This document shows, one piece after another, positions 50,820 through 61,832 of a DNA stretch of 64,000 nucleotides. Below the pieces are notes generated by a model, which worked only from the letters and a program-made list of their open reading frames with translations, did not search any database and had not been told where the DNA came from. Each line of letters begins with the position of its first letter. Positions within the stretch are counted from its first letter, which is position 1. Source of the stretch: Paracoccus methylovorus (lineage in GTDB: Bacteria > Pseudomonadota > Alphaproteobacteria > Rhodobacterales > Rhodobacteraceae). A program made the translations under genes and the position numbers. The stretch covers positions 62,001-126,000 of the forward strand of contig NZ_CP070371.1 in assembly GCF_016919705.1 (NCBI RefSeq). The letters are read 5' to 3'.

Positions 50820-51746
50820 TCACGCCTCGCCGATGCGGTTCAGGTCGAAATGGGTGGTCTGGTAGATTTCGTTGATCCAGTTGCCGTAAAGCAGGTGGGC
50901 ATGGCTGCGCCAGCGGTTCGTCGGCGGACGCGTGGGGTCGTTGTCGGGGTAATAGTTCACCGGCACGTTGACTGGTTTGCCCGCGGTCGCGTCGCGATCA
51001 TATTCGTCCTTGAGCGTCGTGCTGTCATATTCGAAATGGTTGAAGACATAAAGCGCACGGTGATCCGGGTCCTGCAACAGGCAAGGCCCGACCTGATCCG
51101 AGGCGATCAGCGTCTGCAGCGCCGGGATGGCGTCCACCTCGTCCTGGCGCACCTCGGTCCAGCGGCTGACGGGAACCAGCACATCGTCGGAAAAACCGCG
51201 CAGATAGGGGCTGGCCGGGGTCAGGTTGCGATGCCGGAAGCAGCCGAAGGCCTTGTGATCCAGCAGGTGCTTTTTCAGCCGGTGGAAATGCCAGGCCATC
51301 GCCATACCGCCCCAGCAGACGCCGAAGGTCGAGTGGACATGGCTTTGCGTCCAGTCGAAGACGCGCGTCAACTCGTCCCAATAGGTCACCTGATCAAAGG
51401 GCAGGTGCTCGATGGGGGCGCCGGTGATGATGAGCCCGTCGAACTTCTCGCCCGTTTCCTCGACTTCGCTGAAGCGGCGGTAAAATGCGGCCAGATGATC
51501 GGCGGCGGTGTTGCGGCTTTCGTGATCGGACATGCGGATCAACTGAAAGTCGATCTGCAGAGGCGTTGCGCCGATCAGCCGGGCGAACTGGTTTTCCGTC
51601 TGGATCTTTTTCGGCATCAGGTTCAGCAGGCCGATCCGCAGCGGCCGGATGTCCTGCATCGCCGCCCGGCCCGGCGACATGACCATGACGCCTTCGTTCG
51701 ACAGGATGTCATAGGCGGGCAGGTCATTTGGCAGGGTGATGGGCAT
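50820..51746 (-). CDS. metA: Homoserine O-acyltransferase, MetA fold, probable acetyltransferase
   Basis: Activates homoserine for methionine synthesis. The 308-aa MetA-family protein has the nucleophile Cys in [13 protein letters not shown], and His/Glu in [18 protein letters not shown]. The specificity loop reads [10 protein letters not shown] with Glu113, the position equivalent to Glu111 of Bacillus MetA, which selects acetyl-CoA; succinyl enzymes have Gly there. Acetylation is therefore predicted. The ATG at 51746 overlaps the upstream ATPase gene by 23 bp. No SAM riboswitch is seen. Confidence 0.92.
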   Translation of the reverse strand: MPITLPNDLPAYDILSNEGVMVMSPGRAAMQDIRPLRIGLLNLMPKKIQTENQFARLIGATPLQIDFQLIRMSDHESRNTAADHLAAFYRRFSEVEETGEKFDGLIITGAPIEHLPFDQVTYWDELTRVFDWTQSHVHSTFGVCWGGMAMAWHFHRLKKHLLDHKAFGCFRHRNLTPASPYLRGFSDDVLVPVSRWTEVRQDEVDAIPALQTLIASDQVGPCLLQDPDHRALYVFNHFEYDSTTLKDEYDRDATAGKPVNVPVNYYPDNDPTRPPTNRWRSHAHLLYGNWINEIYQTTHFDLNRIGEA

Positions 51747-52623
51747 CATGCGTCCTTTCTGTCGATGGCCGTCTTTCGATGGCATGGCCGATCAAGGCGA
51801 TCAGATCGTCCGGGGTTTTTACCTGAACGACCTCTTCGGCCAGCAGCGTTACGCCACGTCGCGCCATGGCCTCGTATCGTGGCTGGCGGTGGGCCAGCGC
51901 CCGGGCATAGGTCCAGCGGATGAATTCGTCGGGGTTCACCTGATCCTCGCGCAGGCCCTTTTCGACCCGGTAGTCGGTCCATGCGCGGTCGAGGAATTCA
52001 GGCTGGTAATACATCGGCTTGGGCGCGCGGTCGAAGCGGCGCACCAGCTCTTCGGTATGGGCGTCCGAGCCCTTGATCCACACCAGCAGCAATTCGCGTT
52101 CCAGCGCATCCAGCACCGGGTCGCTTTCCGCGAACGGGTCCACCACCTCGCAGACCGAGCCGCCGGAATCGCAGACGAAATGGTCGAAGGCATATATTTC
52201 CTGGGCGCGTCGGATGAAATGGCCGGAATCCAGCAGTGCGGCGATCTCGGCGGCCCGGTGCTGGGCCTGACGGCGCATGTATTCCTCGAACTCCAGCCCG
52301 CCGCGGGTGACGCTGCCCGGCTTGCCCAGATAGGTCGAAAGCGGGGCGAGGTTCTCAAAGGTGATGTTGCTGGCGATATAGACCGAATCCGACAGCAGCA
52401 GTTCACGCAGGAACGGCACCTTCATCGCCTCGCGCTTGAAGTTGTCGGCGATCAACTCGCCCATGTAGCGGGTGCCGATGCGGTAATCGATCGAGTAATG
52501 GAACCAATCACCCGAGGCGCGCAGCATCGAGGCAAGGAACGTCTTGCCCAGCCCGGACATGCCAAAGAAAAGCACACGCTTTTTTGGGGCGGCCATCCAT
52601 CCGGCCTTGGTCTGGTAAAGCAT
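51724..52623 (-). CDS. P-loop ATPase/kinase-like protein, unknown
   Basis: A 299-aa soluble protein with Walker [15 protein letters not shown] (about residues 21-34) and a conserved-looking [16 protein letters not shown] that may serve as Walker B. No named family is recognised; it resembles small-molecule or AAA-type P-loop proteins conserved in Rhodobacteraceae. It overlaps metA, so the two are coupled, but a role in methionine metabolism is not shown. It is divergent from ftsW, with 227 bp between. Confidence 0.7.
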   Translation of the reverse strand: MLYQTKAGWMAAPKKRVLFFGMSGLGKTFLASMLRASGDWFHYSIDYRIGTRYMGELIADNFKREAMKVPFLRELLLSDSVYIASNITFENLAPLSTYLGKPGSVTRGGLEFEEYMRRQAQHRAAEIAALLDSGHFIRRAQEIYAFDHFVCDSGGSVCEVVDPFAESDPVLDALERELLLVWIKGSDAHTEELVRRFDRAPKPMYYQPEFLDRAWTDYRVEKGLREDQVNPDEFIRWTYARALAHRQPRYEAMARRGVTLLAEEVVQVKTPDDLIALIGHAIERRPSTERTHDAHHPAK

Positions 52624-52850
52624 GGGCGATCCTTTTGCACGGCTTGGGGATAGTTAATCCCCCGCAGGGCCAAGGAAAAGGGGGCAGGGCGGCAGGATGG
52701 GCCGGGGGTGCTTTTCCCGCCCTGCTGGCGGTGTAAGCGTCTGTCGCATGTGTTAACCAATCCGTGGTAGCGCGCTGTCCCTAATCGCGCTATGCTGCCC
52801 GCAGACCCGGAAAACGGGCACGTATATCGAGGCAGTGACGGCGGTATCCC

Positions 52851-54020
52851 ATGACCGAGATGGTCTTTGGCACCACGCCCGTACGGGCAGGTGACCCGAT
52901 TCTTCCACGTTGGTGGCGCACCGTGGACCGGTGGTCCTTGGCCTGTGTGCTGGGGCTTTTCGCGGTAGGGCTGCTTTTGGGCCTGGCGGCATCGGTGCCG
53001 CTGGCCGAAAAGAACGGCCTGCCACAGTTCTATTACGTCACCCGGCAAGCGGTGTTCGGCGCGATGGCGCTGGCGGTGATGCTGGTGATCTCGACCTTTT
53101 CGCCCAGAATGGTGCGACGGATCGGCGTGATGGGCTTTCTTGTCGCGTTCGTGGTGCTGGCTGTATTGCCCTTTGTCGGCACCGATTTCGGCAAGGGCGC
53201 GGTGCGCTGGCTGCGGTTGCCGGGCGGGATGTCGGTGCAACCCTCCGAATTCCTCAAGCCCTGTTTCGTCGCCATCTGCGCATGGTTCATGGCGGCGAGC
53301 CAAGAGGTCGGCGGCCCCCCCGGCAAGTCCTTTTCATTCGGGCTGGCCGTCGTGGTGGTCCTGTTGCTGGCCATGCAGCCCGACTTTGGTCAGGCTTCGC
53401 TGGTGCTGTTTTCGTGGTGCGTGATGTATTTCATCGCCGGCGCGCCGCTTTACCTGCTGGGCGGCGTGATGGGGCTGGCCTGCGTCGGCGGTATCTTCGC
53501 CTATGGCGCATCCGAGCACTTCGCCCGGCGCATCAACGGCTTTCTGGCGGCCGAGATTGATCCGCGCACCCAGCTTGGCTATGCCACCAACGCCATTCAG
53601 GAGGGCGGATTCTTCGGCGTGGGCGTGGGCGAGGGCTCGGTTAAGTGGTCGCTGCCCGACGCGCATACCGATTTCATCATCGCGGTCGCGGCCGAGGAAT
53701 ATGGCCTGATCCTGGTCCTGATCATCATCGCTCTTTACACCACCATCGTCATCCGCTCGCTCTTGCGGCTTCAGGGTGAACGCGACCCCTTTGTCCGCAT
53801 CGCCGGCACCGGGCTGGCCTGCGCCTTTGGTGTGCAGGCACTGATAAATATGGGCGTGGCGGTGCGGCTGCTGCCCGCCAAGGGCATGACGCTGCCCTTC
53901 GTCAGCTATGGCGGTTCGTCGGTGATTGCATCGGGGATTGCTCTGGGGATGCTTCTGGCACTGACCCGCTCGCGTCCGCAGGGCCGGATCGGCGACGTGC
54001 TTGGGCGAGGGCGGGGATGA
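52851..54020 (+). CDS. ftsW: Septal peptidoglycan glycosyltransferase FtsW
   Basis: Polymerises lipid II at the division site with FtsI. The 389-aa SEDS protein has about ten membrane helices. The key stretches are [20 protein letters not shown], the catalytic-loop region [40 protein letters not shown] and [20 protein letters not shown]. It is the first gene of the rightward cluster and overlaps murG by ATGA. The upstream spacer holds a TTAACC half-site (about 52754) that could bind CtrA, a weak match. Confidence 0.94.
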   Translation: MTEMVFGTTPVRAGDPILPRWWRTVDRWSLACVLGLFAVGLLLGLAASVPLAEKNGLPQFYYVTRQAVFGAMALAVMLVISTFSPRMVRRIGVMGFLVAFVVLAVLPFVGTDFGKGAVRWLRLPGGMSVQPSEFLKPCFVAICAWFMAASQEVGGPPGKSFSFGLAVVVVLLLAMQPDFGQASLVLFSWCVMYFIAGAPLYLLGGVMGLACVGGIFAYGASEHFARRINGFLAAEIDPRTQLGYATNAIQEGGFFGVGVGEGSVKWSLPDAHTDFIIAVAAEEYGLILVLIIIALYTTIVIRSLLRLQGERDPFVRIAGTGLACAFGVQALINMGVAVRLLPAKGMTLPFVSYGGSSVIASGIALGMLLALTRSRPQGRIGDVLGRGRG

Positions 54021-55105
54021 GTTCCGGTCCGCTATGCCTGATCGCCGCCGGAGGGACCGGCGGTCATATGTTTCCCGCACAATCGCTGGCCGAGGTGTTG
54101 CTGGCGCAGGGCTGGCGGGTCAAGCTTTCGACTGATGAGCGCGGCGCGCGCTATGCCGGCGCCTTCCCGCCCGAAGTCGTGCGCGAGGTGGTCAGTTCCG
54201 CCACAACCGCCCGAGGCGGCGCGCCGGCCAAGCTGGCTGTGCCCTTTCGCATCGGCGCCGGCATTTGGGCCGCGATCCGGGCGATGCGGGCAGACCGTCC
54301 CGCCGCAGTGGTGGGCTTTGGCGGTTATCCGACGATCCCGGCCATGTCGGCGGCGCTGATGTTGCGCATCCCGCGCATGATCCACGAACAAAACGGCGTC
54401 ATGGGCCGCGTGAACGCATTTTTTGCACGGCGGGTGGATCGCGTGGCCTGCGGTACCTGGCCGACCGAGCTGCCGTCGGGTGTCACCGGCATCCACACCG
54501 GCAATCCGGTGCGGCAGGCGGTGCTGGACCGAGCGGGGGCGCCTTATACGTCTCCGGGTGCGGGGGGGGTGAACCTGTTGGTGATCGGCGGCAGTCAAGG
54601 CGCGCGTGTTCTGTCCGACGTGGTGCCCGCAGCCATCGCCGGCCTGCCTGCAGAGTTGCGCGCCCGCCTGTCGGTCAGCCATCAGGCCCGGGCCGAGGAT
54701 ACCGAGCGTGTCACCGACGCCTATCGCGCGGCCGGCATCGCCGCGGTGGTGCGGCCGTTTTTCGACGACGTCCCGCAGCGGCTGGCGGACTGCCAACTGG
54801 TGGTCAGCCGGGCGGGGGCGTCCTCAATCGCTGACATCACGGTGATCGGCCGTCCGGCGATCCTGATCCCCTATGCCGCCGCCACCGGCGACCACCAGAC
54901 CGCCAACGCCCGCGCCCTTGCCGAATCCGGCGCGGCGCTTCTGATGCCCGAATCCGTGCTTGACGCCGAGAGCCTCAGGCGCGACATGCGGGACATCCTT
55001 TCCGACAGTGCCCGCGCCACCACGATGGCAGCAGCGGCGCTAACGCTTGCCCGCCCCGATGCGGCGCAGCGCCTTGCAGATTTAGTGACGGAACTTACCC
55101 GATGA
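54017..55105 (+). CDS. murG: UDP-N-acetylglucosamine transferase MurG
   Basis: Adds GlcNAc to lipid I to make lipid II at the inner membrane. The 362-aa GT28 enzyme has [20 protein letters not shown] (N-terminal loop), [31 protein letters not shown] and the donor-site [13 protein letters not shown]. It overlaps ftsW and murC by 4 bp each, showing translational coupling in the cluster. Confidence 0.95.
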   Translation: MSSGPLCLIAAGGTGGHMFPAQSLAEVLLAQGWRVKLSTDERGARYAGAFPPEVVREVVSSATTARGGAPAKLAVPFRIGAGIWAAIRAMRADRPAAVVGFGGYPTIPAMSAALMLRIPRMIHEQNGVMGRVNAFFARRVDRVACGTWPTELPSGVTGIHTGNPVRQAVLDRAGAPYTSPGAGGVNLLVIGGSQGARVLSDVVPAAIAGLPAELRARLSVSHQARAEDTERVTDAYRAAGIAAVVRPFFDDVPQRLADCQLVVSRAGASSIADITVIGRPAILIPYAAATGDHQTANARALAESGAALLMPESVLDAESLRRDMRDILSDSARATTMAAAALTLARPDAAQRLADLVTELTR

Positions 55106-56529
55106 ACGCAGCGACCAAACTTCCGGGCGAGCTTGGCCCCATCCATTTCATCGGCATCGGCGGCATCGGCATGTCCGGCATCGCCGAGGTGCTGATGACG
55201 CTGGGCTATCAGGTGCAGGGCTCGGACGCAAAGCGCTCGAAGATCACCGACCGGCTGGAGACGCTGGGCGCCGCCATCTTCGAAGGTCAGTCGGCTGAAA
55301 ACATTGGAGATGCCGGCGTGGTCGTGATCTCGACCGCGATCAAGAAGGGCAACCCCGAGCTGGAAGAAGCACGCCGCCGTGGCCTGCCCGTGGTGCGCCG
55401 GGCCGAGATGCTGGCCGAGTTGATGCGGTTGAAATCCAACGTTGCCATTGCCGGCACGCATGGCAAGACCACGACCACCACCATGGTCGCCACGCTGCTG
55501 GACGCCGGAGGCTTCGACCCGACGGTCATCAACGGCGGGGTGATCCACGCCTATGGCTCGAACGCGCGCGCCGGGGCAGGCGAATGGATGGTGGTCGAGG
55601 CCGACGAATCGGATGGCAGCTTCAACCGTCTGCCCGCAACTATCGCAATTGTGACCAACATCGACCCCGAGCATATGGAGCATTGGGGCAGTTTCGACGC
55701 GCTGCGCAAAGGCTTTCAGGATTTCGTCTCGAACATTCCCTTTTATGGGCTGGCCGTCTGCTGCACCGACCACCCGGAGGTGCAATCGCTGGTCGGCAGG
55801 CTGACCGACCGCCGCGTCGTGACCTTTGGCTTCAACGCTCAGGCCGACGTGCGCGCCGTGAACCTGCGCTATGAATCCGGGGTTGCGCATTTCGACATCG
55901 CCTTGCAGGGCGAGGCAGAACTGAACGACGGCCAGGCCCCGGTTATCGAGGGCTGCACCTTGCCGATGCCGGGCGACCACAACGTCTCGAACGCGCTGGC
56001 CGCCGTCGCCGTCGCCCGCCATCTGGGGATGAAGCGCGCCCAGATCCGCGAGGCGCTGGCCCGGTTCGGCGGGGTCAGCCGCCGCTTTACCCGTGTGGGC
56101 GAAGTGGGGGGTGTCACCATCATCGACGATTACGGCCACCACCCGGTCGAGATCGCGGCGGTTCTGAAAGCCGCCCGCCAGGCGACGAAAGGCCGGGTCA
56201 TCGCCGTGCATCAGCCGCATCGCTATAGCCGGCTGTCCAGCCTTTTCGACGATTTCTGCACCTGCTTCAACGAAGCCGACGTCGTGGCCATCGCCGAGGT
56301 CTATTCGGCAGGCGAGGACCCCATTCCAGGCGCCAGCCGCGACGATCTGGTGGCCGGCCTGATTGCCCATGGCCACCGTCATGCCCGCTCGGTGATCGAC
56401 GAGGCCGATCTGTCGCGGCTGGTGCGCGAACAGGCGCGGCCGGGCGACATGGTGGTCTGCCTTGGCGCCGGAACGATCTCGACCTGGGCCAACAACCTGC
56501 CTGAACGCCTGACGGAGGAGGCCGCGTGA
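55102..56529 (+). CDS. murC: UDP-N-acetylmuramate--L-alanine ligase
   Basis: ATP-dependent addition of L-alanine to UDP-MurNAc in the cytosol. The 475-aa Mur ligase shows [17 protein letters not shown] (UDP binding), [18 protein letters not shown] (ATP loop), [21 protein letters not shown] and [14 protein letters not shown]. It overlaps murG (ATGA) and the next small gene (GTGA). Confidence 0.96.
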   Translation: MNAATKLPGELGPIHFIGIGGIGMSGIAEVLMTLGYQVQGSDAKRSKITDRLETLGAAIFEGQSAENIGDAGVVVISTAIKKGNPELEEARRRGLPVVRRAEMLAELMRLKSNVAIAGTHGKTTTTTMVATLLDAGGFDPTVINGGVIHAYGSNARAGAGEWMVVEADESDGSFNRLPATIAIVTNIDPEHMEHWGSFDALRKGFQDFVSNIPFYGLAVCCTDHPEVQSLVGRLTDRRVVTFGFNAQADVRAVNLRYESGVAHFDIALQGEAELNDGQAPVIEGCTLPMPGDHNVSNALAAVAVARHLGMKRAQIREALARFGGVSRRFTRVGEVGGVTIIDDYGHHPVEIAAVLKAARQATKGRVIAVHQPHRYSRLSSLFDDFCTCFNEADVVAIAEVYSAGEDPIPGASRDDLVAGLIAHGHRHARSVIDEADLSRLVREQARPGDMVVCLGAGTISTWANNLPERLTEEAA

Positions 56530-56795
56530 TCGCGCTGGCCAGCCATCCCGCCACGGCGGCGCTTTGTGCGGTACTGTGGGGCGTGTTGGCGTGCCTTTTG
56601 CCTTTCGTGCGGATGCGCTGGCGCAATTCGGCGCTTTGGACACTGGTGCTGTGCGGCGTGCCGGTGCTGGGCTGGCTGACCTATCTTTGCGGGCCGGGCT
56701 TTGGCGTGTTGTTCCTGTCGCTGGGCCTGTCGCTGCTGGTCTGGCCGCCCTTTGCCTCGCGCAGCGGGCGCGGACCCCGGCACGGGGCGCATTGA
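56526..56795 (+). CDS. DUF2484 family small membrane protein
   Basis: An 89-aa protein starting with GTG at 56526, overlapping the murC stop by GTGA. Three hydrophobic helices (about residues 8-27, 38-54, 58-75) are visible. It matches DUF2484, a Rhodobacteraceae protein placed between murC and murB. Its role is unknown; the location suggests a link to wall synthesis or division. Confidence 0.75.
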   Translation: MIALASHPATAALCAVLWGVLACLLPFVRMRWRNSALWTLVLCGVPVLGWLTYLCGPGFGVLFLSLGLSLLVWPPFASRSGRGPRHGAH

Positions 56796-56799
56796 GCGG

Positions 56800-57168
56800 A
56801 TGGAAGTCGTCTGGCTGATCGTCGGGCTGACCCTCGCCACGACCATGTGGTTCGGGGCGGTGCGCATGGCCTCGCGCTCTTTCGGGGCGATGGGGATCGG
56901 TCTGGCGACCCTGCTTGTCGCGGCCGGGTTGTGCTATCTGATCGGCGAAAGCAAGACGGGTGGTTATCTGGCTGGCATCATCGGCATGTTGCTGAGCATG
57001 TTGATGCTGATTGCGGCAGGCGGGCTGGTGGCGGGGGCGTTCCTGCGCTGGCTTTACGACCGGTTGCGGCCGCCAGAGGCGCCGCGCGCGCCGCTGCGCC
57101 CGGCATGGGATGTGATGTGCATCGTTGCGCTGGCCGGGCTGGCCGTCATCTTCAGCGCCATGGAGTAA
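56800..57168 (+). CDS. Small membrane protein, unknown
   Basis: A 122-aa protein beginning MEVVWLIVGLTLATTMW, with about four hydrophobic helices (residues about 2-15, 24-42, 48-72, 100-118) and a short basic loop (LYDRLRPPEAPRAPLRPAW). No family is recognised. It follows DUF2484 by 4 bp and precedes murB by 100 bp, the only larger gap in this part of the cluster. Confidence 0.65.
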   Translation: MEVVWLIVGLTLATTMWFGAVRMASRSFGAMGIGLATLLVAAGLCYLIGESKTGGYLAGIIGMLLSMLMLIAAGGLVAGAFLRWLYDRLRPPEAPRAPLRPAWDVMCIVALAGLAVIFSAME

Positions 57169-57268
57169 TCGCGCGGCCGCATCGCGATGCTTCGGCTGCG
57201 GTTGATACGGAACGCGGCGGGTAGCGGCCGCATTGACGCCTTGCGCTGCGCTGATTAGGAGCGGCAGC

Positions 57269-58204
57269 ATGACCCAGATGCTCCCTAGCCCGCGCGGCAC
57301 CCTGACCCCAAACCGAGCCCTTGCCGACTTGACCTGGCTGCGGGTCGGCGGCCCTGCCGACTGGCTTTTCCAGCCCACAGACGAAGAGGATCTGGCGGAT
57401 TTCCTGCGCGGCCTTGACCCGGCGGTGCAGGTATTTGCGATGGGCGTCGGCTCGAACCTGATCGTGCGCGATGGCGGCATTCGCGGCGTGGTGGTCCGGC
57501 TGGGACGCGGCTTCAACACCATCTCTTGCGACGGCGGTGTCGTCACGGCGGGCGCGGCGGCGCTGGATGCCCATGTCGCGCGCCGCGCGGCCGAGGCGGG
57601 GCTGGACCTGACATTCCTGCGCACCATTCCGGGCAGCGTCGGTGGCGCGGTGCGGATGAATGCAGGCTGTTATGGCACCTATATCGCCGATCACCTGATC
57701 GCGGTCCGTGCTGTGGCGCGGGATGGCAGCGTTCATGAAATTCCGGCTGCCGATCTGCGTCTGGCCTATCGCCACTCGGAAATCCCCGAAGGTTGGGTGG
57801 TGACGCAAGCCCGCTTTCATGCCGAACCGGGCGACCCGGCCACCTTGGCCGCGACGATGGAACAGCAACTTGCCCGCCGCGACGCCAGCCAGCCGACGCG
57901 CGAACGCAGCGCGGGATCGACCTTCCGCAACCCGGCCGGGTTTTCCTCGACCGGGCGGGCGGATGACAGTCACGAGTTGAAGGCCTGGTCGCTGATCGAT
58001 GCGGCGGGCCTGCGCGGTCATCGCTTGGGCGGGGCGCAGATGTCGGAAAAGCATCCGAATTTCCTGCTGAATGCGGATGGCGCCACGGCGGCCGAACTGG
58101 AGGCCCTGGGTGAGTTGGTGCGCCAGAAGGTGCGCGAGACCAGCGGGCACGAGCTGCAATGGGAGGTCATCCGCATCGGCGATCCTGACCCGCATAAGCC
58201 GTAA
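57269..58204 (+). CDS. murB: UDP-N-acetylenolpyruvoylglucosamine reductase
   Basis: FAD-dependent reduction to UDP-MurNAc, the second committed wall step. The 311-aa type II-like MurB has [38 protein letters not shown] (FAD site), [31 protein letters not shown] and [10 protein letters not shown]. The ATG at 57269 has AGGAGCGG upstream; an in-frame start at 57233 lacks support. Confidence 0.95.
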   Translation: MTQMLPSPRGTLTPNRALADLTWLRVGGPADWLFQPTDEEDLADFLRGLDPAVQVFAMGVGSNLIVRDGGIRGVVVRLGRGFNTISCDGGVVTAGAAALDAHVARRAAEAGLDLTFLRTIPGSVGGAVRMNAGCYGTYIADHLIAVRAVARDGSVHEIPAADLRLAYRHSEIPEGWVVTQARFHAEPGDPATLAATMEQQLARRDASQPTRERSAGSTFRNPAGFSSTGRADDSHELKAWSLIDAAGLRGHRLGGAQMSEKHPNFLLNADGATAAELEALGELVRQKVRETSGHELQWEVIRIGDPDPHKP

Positions 58205-58325
58205 GTCGCCGACATTGCCGGAATTATCGCGCAAAACGCGAAATAGGGACTTTTGCGATTCCGTCCAAGCCGCTATCCTGATCCGATAAATACCCGGATC
58301 AACCGGGGATAAGAGGCAGGAATTG

Positions 58326-59246
58326 GTGGGCAGGTCGAGCAGGACAGCCCCGAAAGTCGTCGTCCTGATGGGCGGGCCCTCGGCCGAGCGCGAGGTTTCG
58401 CTGTCGTCGGGGCATGAATGCGCGGTTGCGCTGCGGCAGGCGGGCTATGAAGTCGTCGAATTGGATGCGGGCAGGGATCTGCCCGCGCGTCTGGCCGAGC
58501 ATGCGCCGGACGTTGTCTTCAACGCCCTGCATGGCCGCTGGGGCGAAGACGGCTGCGTGCAGGGCCTGCTGGAGTGGCTGGGCTATCCCTATACGCATTC
58601 CGGCGTGCTGGCCTCGGCCCTGGCCATGGACAAGACCCGCGCCAAGGATGTCCTGCGCCTTGCCGGCCTGCCGGTGTTGGAAAGCGTGATCGCCGATGCC
58701 GCTGAGGTGCGCGCCCGCCACGTCATGGCGCCGCCCTATGTCGTCAAGCCGAATGACGAGGGGTCGTCGGTCGGGGTCTATATCGTGCACGAGGCCGCGA
58801 ACGGCCCGCCGCAGCTTTCCGAACAGATGCCCGCGCGGGTCATGGTCGAAACCTATGCCCCCGGCCGCGAACTGACCGTCGCCGTTCTGGGCGATCGCGC
58901 GCTTGGCGTAACCGAAATCGTGACCGAGGGCTGGTATGACTATGATGCCAAATACACGCCCGGCGGGTCGCGCCACGTCATCCCGGCCGATATTCCCGAG
59001 GAAATCGCTGCCGCCTGTCGCAAGCAGGCTGTGCAGGCGCATCAGGCGCTGGGGTGCCGGGGGCTGAGCCGCAGCGATTTCCGCTGGGACGACACCCGCG
59101 GCCTTGAGGGGCTGATTATCCTCGAGGTGAACACGCAGCCCGGCATGACGCCAACCTCGCTTGCGCCCGAACAGGCGGCCCATGTCGGCATGGACTTCCC
59201 GGCGCTATGCCGCTGGATCGTCGAGGACACGCTATGCAGGGCCTGA
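58326..59246 (+). CDS. ddl: D-alanine--D-alanine ligase
   Basis: Makes the D-Ala-D-Ala end of the wall peptide. The 306-aa ATP-grasp enzyme shows [57 protein letters not shown] and [20 protein letters not shown]. Only non-ATG starts fit: GTG 58326 is preferred (AGGAA just before), TTG 58323 is possible. ftsQ begins 13 bp before its end. Confidence 0.94.
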   Translation: MGRSSRTAPKVVVLMGGPSAEREVSLSSGHECAVALRQAGYEVVELDAGRDLPARLAEHAPDVVFNALHGRWGEDGCVQGLLEWLGYPYTHSGVLASALAMDKTRAKDVLRLAGLPVLESVIADAAEVRARHVMAPPYVVKPNDEGSSVGVYIVHEAANGPPQLSEQMPARVMVETYAPGRELTVAVLGDRALGVTEIVTEGWYDYDAKYTPGGSRHVIPADIPEEIAAACRKQAVQAHQALGCRGLSRSDFRWDDTRGLEGLIILEVNTQPGMTPTSLAPEQAAHVGMDFPALCRWIVEDTLCRA

Positions 59247-60256
59247 ACCCATTCCAGCGCGGGCAAGGCGCGGACAGCAGGCCGGCGCCGGCACGTCCCG
59301 CCCCTGCGCGCCCGGCCCCCGTGCAACAGCGCACGACGCGCAGGGACCCTGCGCCTTCGCGGCTGGCCTATCGGCTGAACCGGCTGATGCTGCGCCCGCT
59401 GGTGCGGCGGTTGGTGCATGTCGGACTGCCGGCCTTTCTGGCGGCCTTGGTGGCAGGGATCTGGCTGTCGGACGACACCCGTCGCGCCAATCTGACCGGC
59501 GGTATCGACGCCGTCGTGGACCATGTTCAGCATCGCGACGAGTTCATGGTCAAGATGATGACCATCGAGGGCGCTTCTCCGGTCGTGGACAAGGGCCTGC
59601 GCGCCATGTTGCCGGTGGAACTGCCTGCCTCGAGCTTTGACCTCGATCTGGAAAAACTGCGCGAACGCGTGCTCAAGCTTGACGCGGTCGAGGCGGTGGA
59701 CCTGCGCATCAAGCCGGGCGGGGTCTTGTCTGCTGTCGTGACCGAACGCGTGCCGGTGGTGCTGTGGCGCCATGCGCGCGGTATCGAGTTGCTGGACAAG
59801 ACCGGGCACCGCGTCGCGTCGGTCACGTCGCGCGATGTGCGGGGCGATCTGCCGATCATCGCTGGCGAGGGGGCTGATCGTGCCGCACCCGAGGCGCTGG
59901 CGCTGATCGATGCCGCCGGCCCGATCTTGCCACGCCTGCGCGGGCTGGAGCGAATGGGCGAGCGACGCTGGGACGTGGTGCTGGATCGCGGCCAGCGCAT
60001 CAAGCTGCCCGAGGACAAGGCCCTGCAGGCGCTGGAGCGCGTCATCGCGCTGGACCGCGCCCAGCACATGCTGGACCGCGACATCAGCGTCGTCGATCTG
60101 CGGCAAGAGGCGCGGCCGGTGGTCCAGCTTGGGTTGGAGGCGCAAAACGCCATCCGCCAGGCCCGGGGTCAGCCGGAACTGGGCCCGGATGGCAAGCCCC
60201 TTGAGGCCGGGGCGACGGCGGGCAAGGCGACGAACACGACCAAAAAGAGCGGCTAA
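59234..60256 (+). CDS. ftsQ: Cell division protein FtsQ
   Basis: Bitopic divisome protein linking early and late components. The 340-aa protein has a cytoplasmic Pro/Arg-rich tail ([14 protein letters not shown], about 18-35), one membrane helix (about 68-88), the POTRA domain ([20 protein letters not shown]) and the beta domain ([40 protein letters not shown]). The C-terminus is low-complexity and Lys-rich. It overlaps ddl by 13 bp. Confidence 0.93.
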   Translation: MQGLNPFQRGQGADSRPAPARPAPARPAPVQQRTTRRDPAPSRLAYRLNRLMLRPLVRRLVHVGLPAFLAALVAGIWLSDDTRRANLTGGIDAVVDHVQHRDEFMVKMMTIEGASPVVDKGLRAMLPVELPASSFDLDLEKLRERVLKLDAVEAVDLRIKPGGVLSAVVTERVPVVLWRHARGIELLDKTGHRVASVTSRDVRGDLPIIAGEGADRAAPEALALIDAAGPILPRLRGLERMGERRWDVVLDRGQRIKLPEDKALQALERVIALDRAQHMLDRDISVVDLRQEARPVVQLGLEAQNAIRQARGQPELGPDGKPLEAGATAGKATNTTKKSG

Positions 60257-60277
60257 CGGCTTGAGGAGGCAGCGGAA

Positions 60278-61612
60278 ATGACGGATCTGTATCAAGGGCA
60301 GCGGGCGATGCGGAACATGCGCCGCCAGGCCATGCAGCGCGGCGTCATCGCGGTTCTGGATATCGGAACCTCGAAAATCGCCTGCCTTGTCCTGCAGTTC
60401 GACGGCCCCAGCCAGTTCCGCGAAACCGATGGTGTCGGCCCCATGGCCGGCCAGTCGAACTTCCGCGTCATCGGCACCGCCACCACCCGTTCGCGCGGGA
60501 TGCGCTATGGCGAGATCGAGACCATGGCCGAGACCGAGCGCGCCATCCGCACCGTGATCCAGTCGGCGCAAAAGGTCGCGGGCGTGCGCGTCGATCACGT
60601 CATCGCGTGCATTTCGGGCGCGCGCCCCGCAAGCTATGGCCTGGCGGGAGAGATTGTGCTGCCCTCTGGCAAGGTGACCGAGGGCGATGTGGCCCGCGTC
60701 CTTGCCTCTTGCGACGTGCCGGATTTCGGCCGCGGGCGCGAGGTGCTGCATGCCCAGCCGGTGAACTTTGCCATCGACAATCGCTCGGGTCTGTCGGATC
60801 CGCGCGACCAGTCGGGCGGCAAGCTGACCTGTGACATGCACGTGCTGACCATAGACGGCGATGCCGCCAGCAATCTGGTGCATTGCATCCGGCGCTGCGA
60901 CATGGAGCTGGCGGGTGTGGCCTCGGCCTCATACGCCTCGGGCCTTGCGGCGCTGGTCGAGGACGAGCAGGAACTGGGCGCTGCCTGCATTGATCTGGGC
61001 GGCGGCACCACCGGCGTCTCGGTCTTCATCAAGAAGCACATGATCTTTGCCGATGCCGTCCGGTTCGGCGGCGAGTTGATCACCCAGGATATCGCCAAGG
61101 GGCTGCGGGTCAGCCATGCCGTGGCCGAGCGGCTCAAGACGCTGCATGGCGGGCTGGAGGCGACCGGCCGCGACGACCGCGAAATGATCGAGTTGGGCGG
61201 CGAAACCGGCGATTGGGACACTGACCGCCGCGCCGTCAGCCGCGCCGACCTGATCGGCATCATGCGCCCGCGCGTCGAGGAGATCCTTGAGAAGGTGGGC
61301 GAGATTCTGGATGCGGCGGGGTTCGAATACATGCCGGCGCGCCAGATCGTGCTGACCGGAGGCGGTAGCCAGATCCCTGGGCTGGATGTGCTGGCCTCGC
61401 GCATGCTGGGGCAGAACGTGCGTATCGGCCGGCCTTTGCGCATTCAGGGCCTGCCGCATAATGCGACCGCGCCGGGGTTCTCTTCGGCCATCGGGTTGGC
61501 GCTGCTGACCGCGCATCCGCAGGATGAATGGTGGGACTTCGACATGCCCGCCGAACACTATCCCGCGCGCAGTTTGCGCCGGGCCTATCGCTGGTTCCGC
61601 AACAACTGGTAG
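60278..61612 (+). CDS. ftsA: Cell division protein FtsA
   Basis: Actin-like membrane tether for FtsZ. The 444-aa protein contains the phosphate-1 loop [14 protein letters not shown], the phosphate-2 [34 protein letters not shown] (adenosine site) and a C-terminal amphipathic helix [14 protein letters not shown] for membrane contact. GAGG precedes the ATG at 60278. ftsZ follows after 220 bp, which probably contains an extra promoter. Confidence 0.95.
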   Translation: MTDLYQGQRAMRNMRRQAMQRGVIAVLDIGTSKIACLVLQFDGPSQFRETDGVGPMAGQSNFRVIGTATTRSRGMRYGEIETMAETERAIRTVIQSAQKVAGVRVDHVIACISGARPASYGLAGEIVLPSGKVTEGDVARVLASCDVPDFGRGREVLHAQPVNFAIDNRSGLSDPRDQSGGKLTCDMHVLTIDGDAASNLVHCIRRCDMELAGVASASYASGLAALVEDEQELGAACIDLGGGTTGVSVFIKKHMIFADAVRFGGELITQDIAKGLRVSHAVAERLKTLHGGLEATGRDDREMIELGGETGDWDTDRRAVSRADLIGIMRPRVEEILEKVGEILDAAGFEYMPARQIVLTGGGSQIPGLDVLASRMLGQNVRIGRPLRIQGLPHNATAPGFSSAIGLALLTAHPQDEWWDFDMPAEHYPARSLRRAYRWFRNNW

Positions 61613-61832
61613 GGGGGCGGAACCCGGATGCGGTGGTGTGGGCCTGTGCCTCCACCATATGCAGGCGAATGGGCAAGATGCCGCCGAAAACCCCAGCGTT
61701 CACCGCGATATTTGGTATGCGGGGTGTGTTTTTTGGGTGACGCTCGGCACGAATCTGGCTAGGCTGGCCAGAATACGGGGATTCGACCGGACTGCGCAGA
61801 TGTCCGGCGCAACAGATGAAGGCAGGCGAGAC

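Noticed and set aside
51747..51790. SAM riboswitch before metA
   Set aside because: metA lies inside an operon with its start overlapping the upstream gene; there is no untranslated leader to hold a riboswitch.
54871..57627. Very long minus-strand open frame (918 codons) opposite murG, murC and murB
   Set aside because: It mirrors the codon structure of the real genes on the plus strand, has low-complexity Arg/His/Gly-rich translation and no domain; typical high-GC antisense frame.
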